A stretch of DNA of 64,000 nt from Kibdelosporangium philippinense (GTDB lineage: Bacteria; Actinomycetota; Actinomycetes; Mycobacteriales; Pseudonocardiaceae): contig NZ_JAJVCN010000002.1 of the NCBI RefSeq assembly GCF_021390435.2, forward strand, positions 2,666,001-2,730,000, read 5' to 3'. The notes below the pieces were generated by a model. It was given only the letters and a program-made list of their open reading frames with translations, was not told where the DNA came from and searched no databases. Of the stretch, positions 61,737-64,000 are shown one piece after another. The first letter of the stretch is position 1. Each line of letters starts with the position of its first letter. The translations under genes and the position numbers were made by a program.

Positions 61737-62665
61737 CTGATCTTAGTTAGGCAAGAATGTCTGCTTTGGGTGGATCGTTTCGCCAGGTTTGGGTGGATTC
61801 CCCGGTCAGGGTGCGGCTCATTATGTTAGTCATCGCCCAGTGGACCATCGTGCGCGACCGCTGGGGCAGGGCTTCGTAGTCGCGCGCGAGTCGGCGGTGT
61901 TGCATCAGCCAGCCCAGACTGCGCTCCACTACCCACCGCCGGGGCAACACGTGGAATCCCTTGGCAGAAGGGCGTTTGACGACCTCAACCCGGATACCCC
62001 GCTGGGCTCCATGACGGATGACTGTGTTGTTGTAGCCACCGTCCACCCATGCCGCCGACACGGTCGGATGCGCAGCGGCGAGATGATCGAGAACCTGTTG
62101 CCCGCCAGCGGAATCCTGCACCGACGCCGCGGTCACGATTACCGCCAGCAGCAGGCCGAGCACATCGGTGGCGATGTGCCGTTTGCGGCCCTTGATCTTC
62201 TTGCCCGCGTCGATACCCTGACTGGATTCGCTGACATTGCAGGAGGTTTTCACGCTCTGCGAGTCGATGATCGCCGCCGTCGGGGCAGCAGCGCGGCCTT
62301 TCGCGACGCGGACTTGGTCACGCAACAGGTCATGCAGCGTTTCCGTTGTGCCATCGGCTTCCCACTTGGCGTAGTAGTCATAAACCGTCTTGCAGGGCGG
62401 GAAGTCGTGCGGCAGATACTCCCAGGCGATCCCGGTCCGGCACACGTACAGGATCGCGTTCACGATCTCCCGCAAGTCATGCACGCGCATCACGGTTCCC
62501 GGCCCACGCCGGGCAGCACGCCACGCCGTCAGCGTTGGCTCGATCAACGCCCAGCGAGCATCGGACAAGTCGCTGCGGTACGCACGCCGGGACCCCACAA
62601 GTTGATCAAGGTATCAGCCGTCACCCGACACAGACATATCGCCCCAACCAAGATCAGATGCCCTC
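61729..62665 (-). mobile_element. IS5-family insertion sequence, complete copy (right)
   Basis: The same 937-bp element as at 15982-16918, inverted, with flanking TTA at 61726-61728 and 62666-62668. One flank is the AfsR-like gene; the other is the IS1380-family element, joined through the same TTAG junction as in the left copy. Confidence 0.88.
61747..62598 (-). CDS. IS5-family (IS1031-like) transposase, second copy
   Basis: A 283-residue protein identical to that encoded at 16049-16900, with the same DDE motifs (AIIDSQSVKTS, AAWVDGGYNN, VVERSLGW). The opposite-strand translation also matches exactly, so the DNA itself is identical. Confidence 0.92.
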   Translation of the reverse strand: MGSRRAYRSDLSDARWALIEPTLTAWRAARRGPGTVMRVHDLREIVNAILYVCRTGIAWEYLPHDFPPCKTVYDYYAKWEADGTTETLHDLLRDQVRVAKGRAAAPTAAIIDSQSVKTSCNVSESSQGIDAGKKIKGRKRHIATDVLGLLLAVIVTAASVQDSAGGQQVLDHLAAAHPTVSAAWVDGGYNNTVIRHGAQRGIRVEVVKRPSAKGFHVLPRRWVVERSLGWLMQHRRLARDYEALPQRSRTMVHWAMTNIMSRTLTGESTQTWRNDPPKADILA

Positions 62666-62669
62666 TTAG

Positions 62670-64000
62670 CCTGAATCCACTGATGAGTGGGTGTTCGGGG
62701 CGGCGTGTTACAAGTGAAAGTGCCTTCTGACCTGTGATAATACGAGTTACTGAGGCTCGATTATCACCCGGGGATGGAAGGCACTTTCAGTGAAATTATC
62801 GCACAGGTGGTCGCGGGCGGCGGTGCGGTTCGATGAGGAGAATCTCGTGTCCTGCGCCGGGATCGTGCCGGTGATGGCGCTGGCCGAGCGGGCGGGCATG
62901 TCGGAACTGGTAGCGCAGAAGGTAGAGATCACGAACGCTCCGATCCCGTCGACTGGGGCCAGCCCGGCAGGCAAGGTCGCCTCGATCGTCGCGGGGATGC
63001 TCGCGGGCGCGGACTGTATCGATGACCTGGACGTGATCCGCCACGGCGGGATGAAACGTCTGTTCACCGGGGTGTACGCGCCCTCGACGCTGGGATCGTT
63101 TCTGCGCTCGTTCACCCACGGCCATGCGCTGCAACTGGCCGCGGTGCTGCGCGCGATGCTGGTGTCGCTGGCGGCGAAGACCCCGGTGCTGGCCGGGGCG
63201 GATCAGATGACCTTTGTGGACATCGACTCGCTGCTGCGCCGCGTGTACGGCACCCAGAAACGAGGTGCGCGGTTCGGGCCGGCCAAAGTCGGTGGCTACC
63301 AATTGTTGCTGCGAGGGCTCTCGCCGCTGGTGGTCACGATCTCCACCCGGCTGGCCGCACCCCTCGTCGCCGCGATCCGTCTGCGGGCAGGCAACGCCGG
63401 TTCCGCGCGGGGCGCGGCGAGGTTACTGACCCAAGCCCTGAACACTGCGAAAGCCGCCGGGGCACGCGCGGGACGGATCCTGGTCCGCGGCGATTCCGCC
63501 TACTACGCCGGCACAGTGGTCAGTGCCGCACGCCGCGCCGGGGCGATGTTCTCGATCACCGTGGCGACCAACCCGTCAATCCAGGCCGCCATCACGGCGA
63601 TCGCCGAGGACGCGTGGGTCGCGGTGCGCTACCCGGGTTCGGTGGAAGATCCCGATACCGGCGAGCTGATCTCTGACGCCGAGGTCGCCGAGACCGGCTA
63701 TACCGCCTTCGCCGGAACCCGCCACGTCATCACCGCCCGGCTGGTGGTACGCCGGGTGAAGGACAAGAACTCCGAGAACGCCCTGTTCCCGATCTGGCGT
63801 TACCACGCGTTCTTCACCAACACCGAACTATCCACAGTAGACGCTGATCTCGCCCACCGGCAGCACGCGATCGTCGAAACGACCTTCGCCGACCTCATCG
63901 ACGGCCCGCTGGCGCATCTGCCATCGGGGCAGTTCGACGCCAACGCCGCGTGGGTCGTCTGCACCGCCCTCGCCCACAACCTGCTGCGCGCCGCAGGCAG
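62670..64000 (+). mobile_element. IS1380-family insertion sequence, right copy, cut by the window end
   Basis: It begins with the terminal repeat CCTGAATCCACTGAT at 62670 and is the exact inverted counterpart of 14647-15977. The far end and outer flank lie beyond the window. Confidence 0.85.
62790..64000 (+). CDS. IS1380-family transposase, second copy (partial)
   Basis: The frame is open from GTG 62790 (VKLSHRWSRAAVRFDEENLVSCAGIVPVMAL) to the window end without a stop, giving 403 of the expected 462 residues. It is identical to the left copy over this length, including FVDIDSLLRR, VRGDSAYYAG and HAIVETTFADLIDGPLAH. Confidence 0.88.
   Translation, partial: MKLSHRWSRAAVRFDEENLVSCAGIVPVMALAERAGMSELVAQKVEITNAPIPSTGASPAGKVASIVAGMLAGADCIDDLDVIRHGGMKRLFTGVYAPSTLGSFLRSFTHGHALQLAAVLRAMLVSLAAKTPVLAGADQMTFVDIDSLLRRVYGTQKRGARFGPAKVGGYQLLLRGLSPLVVTISTRLAAPLVAAIRLRAGNAGSARGAARLLTQALNTAKAAGARAGRILVRGDSAYYAGTVVSAARRAGAMFSITVATNPSIQAAITAIAEDAWVAVRYPGSVEDPDTGELISDAEVAETGYTAFAGTRHVITARLVVRRVKDKNSENALFPIWRYHAFFTNTELSTVDADLAHRQHAIVETTFADLIDGPLAHLPSGQFDANAAWVVCTALAHNLLRAAG

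Overview
This is high-GC actinobacterial DNA, most likely from a filamentous Pseudonocardiaceae-type organism. The signs are frequent GTG starts, GTGA/ATGA-coupled operons, the MoxR/DUF58/DUF4129/DUF4350/RDD membrane gene block typical of Actinobacteria, a mycothiol-enzyme-like protein, a LacI/LysR/GlxA/AfsR regulator mix, and several actinobacterial IS types. The genus is inferred; no marker gene in the window fixes it.

Layout. 1-8910: catabolic genes (C-terminus of a beta-hydroxyacid dehydrogenase, a creatinase-like M24 protein, an aldehyde dehydrogenase, a LacI repressor), then a two-subunit molybdenum hydroxylase with a LysR regulator, and an MFS exporter broken by a frameshift. 8995-18964: a membrane/MoxR operon interrupted at 14.3-16.9 kb by an IS1380-family element with an IS5-family element nested in its target duplication. 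19080-20658: a methyltransferase and a mycothiol-dependent isomerase-like protein. 20901-54670: a putative genomic island bounded by a 28-bp direct repeat of the 3' end of tRNA-Arg(UCU); the intact tRNA lies at the right end. 54807-61736: LacI and GlxA regulators, an isochorismatase-fold hydrolase, an S9 peptidase and an AfsR-type regulator cut by IS5. 61729-64000: a second IS5+IS1380 pair, an exact inverted copy of the one at 14.6-16.9 kb as far as the window shows.

The island's core (25436-51672) is a complete salicylate-capped, thiazoline-type nonribosomal metallophore cluster. A salicylate synthase makes salicylate and a salicylate-AMP ligase loads it on the N-terminal aryl carrier of NRPS1. 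Three Cy-A-PCP modules (two in NRPS1, one in NRPS2) each add and cyclise a Cys-like residue. An imide reductase, an embedded methyltransferase-like domain, three free methyltransferases, a P450 and a flavin oxidase tailor the chain. NRPS2 ends in a thioesterase, a type II thioesterase edits, and a paired ABC transporter of the YbtPQ/IrtAB type probably takes up the metal complex. The gene set recalls the coelibactin cluster of Streptomyces coelicolor. Fur/Zur-type palindromes, and not DtxR/IdeR iron boxes, lie ahead of NRPS1 and of the thioesterase/salicylate synthase pair, with a weaker one between the divergent P450 and methyltransferase genes. Zinc control, and a zincophore role, is therefore a real possibility.

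The island also holds a complete IS21-family element inside a decayed gene, a mosaic IS630/IS256 remnant, and a complete ISL3-family element with an 8-bp target duplication. No integrase was recognised, so the island looks immobilised.
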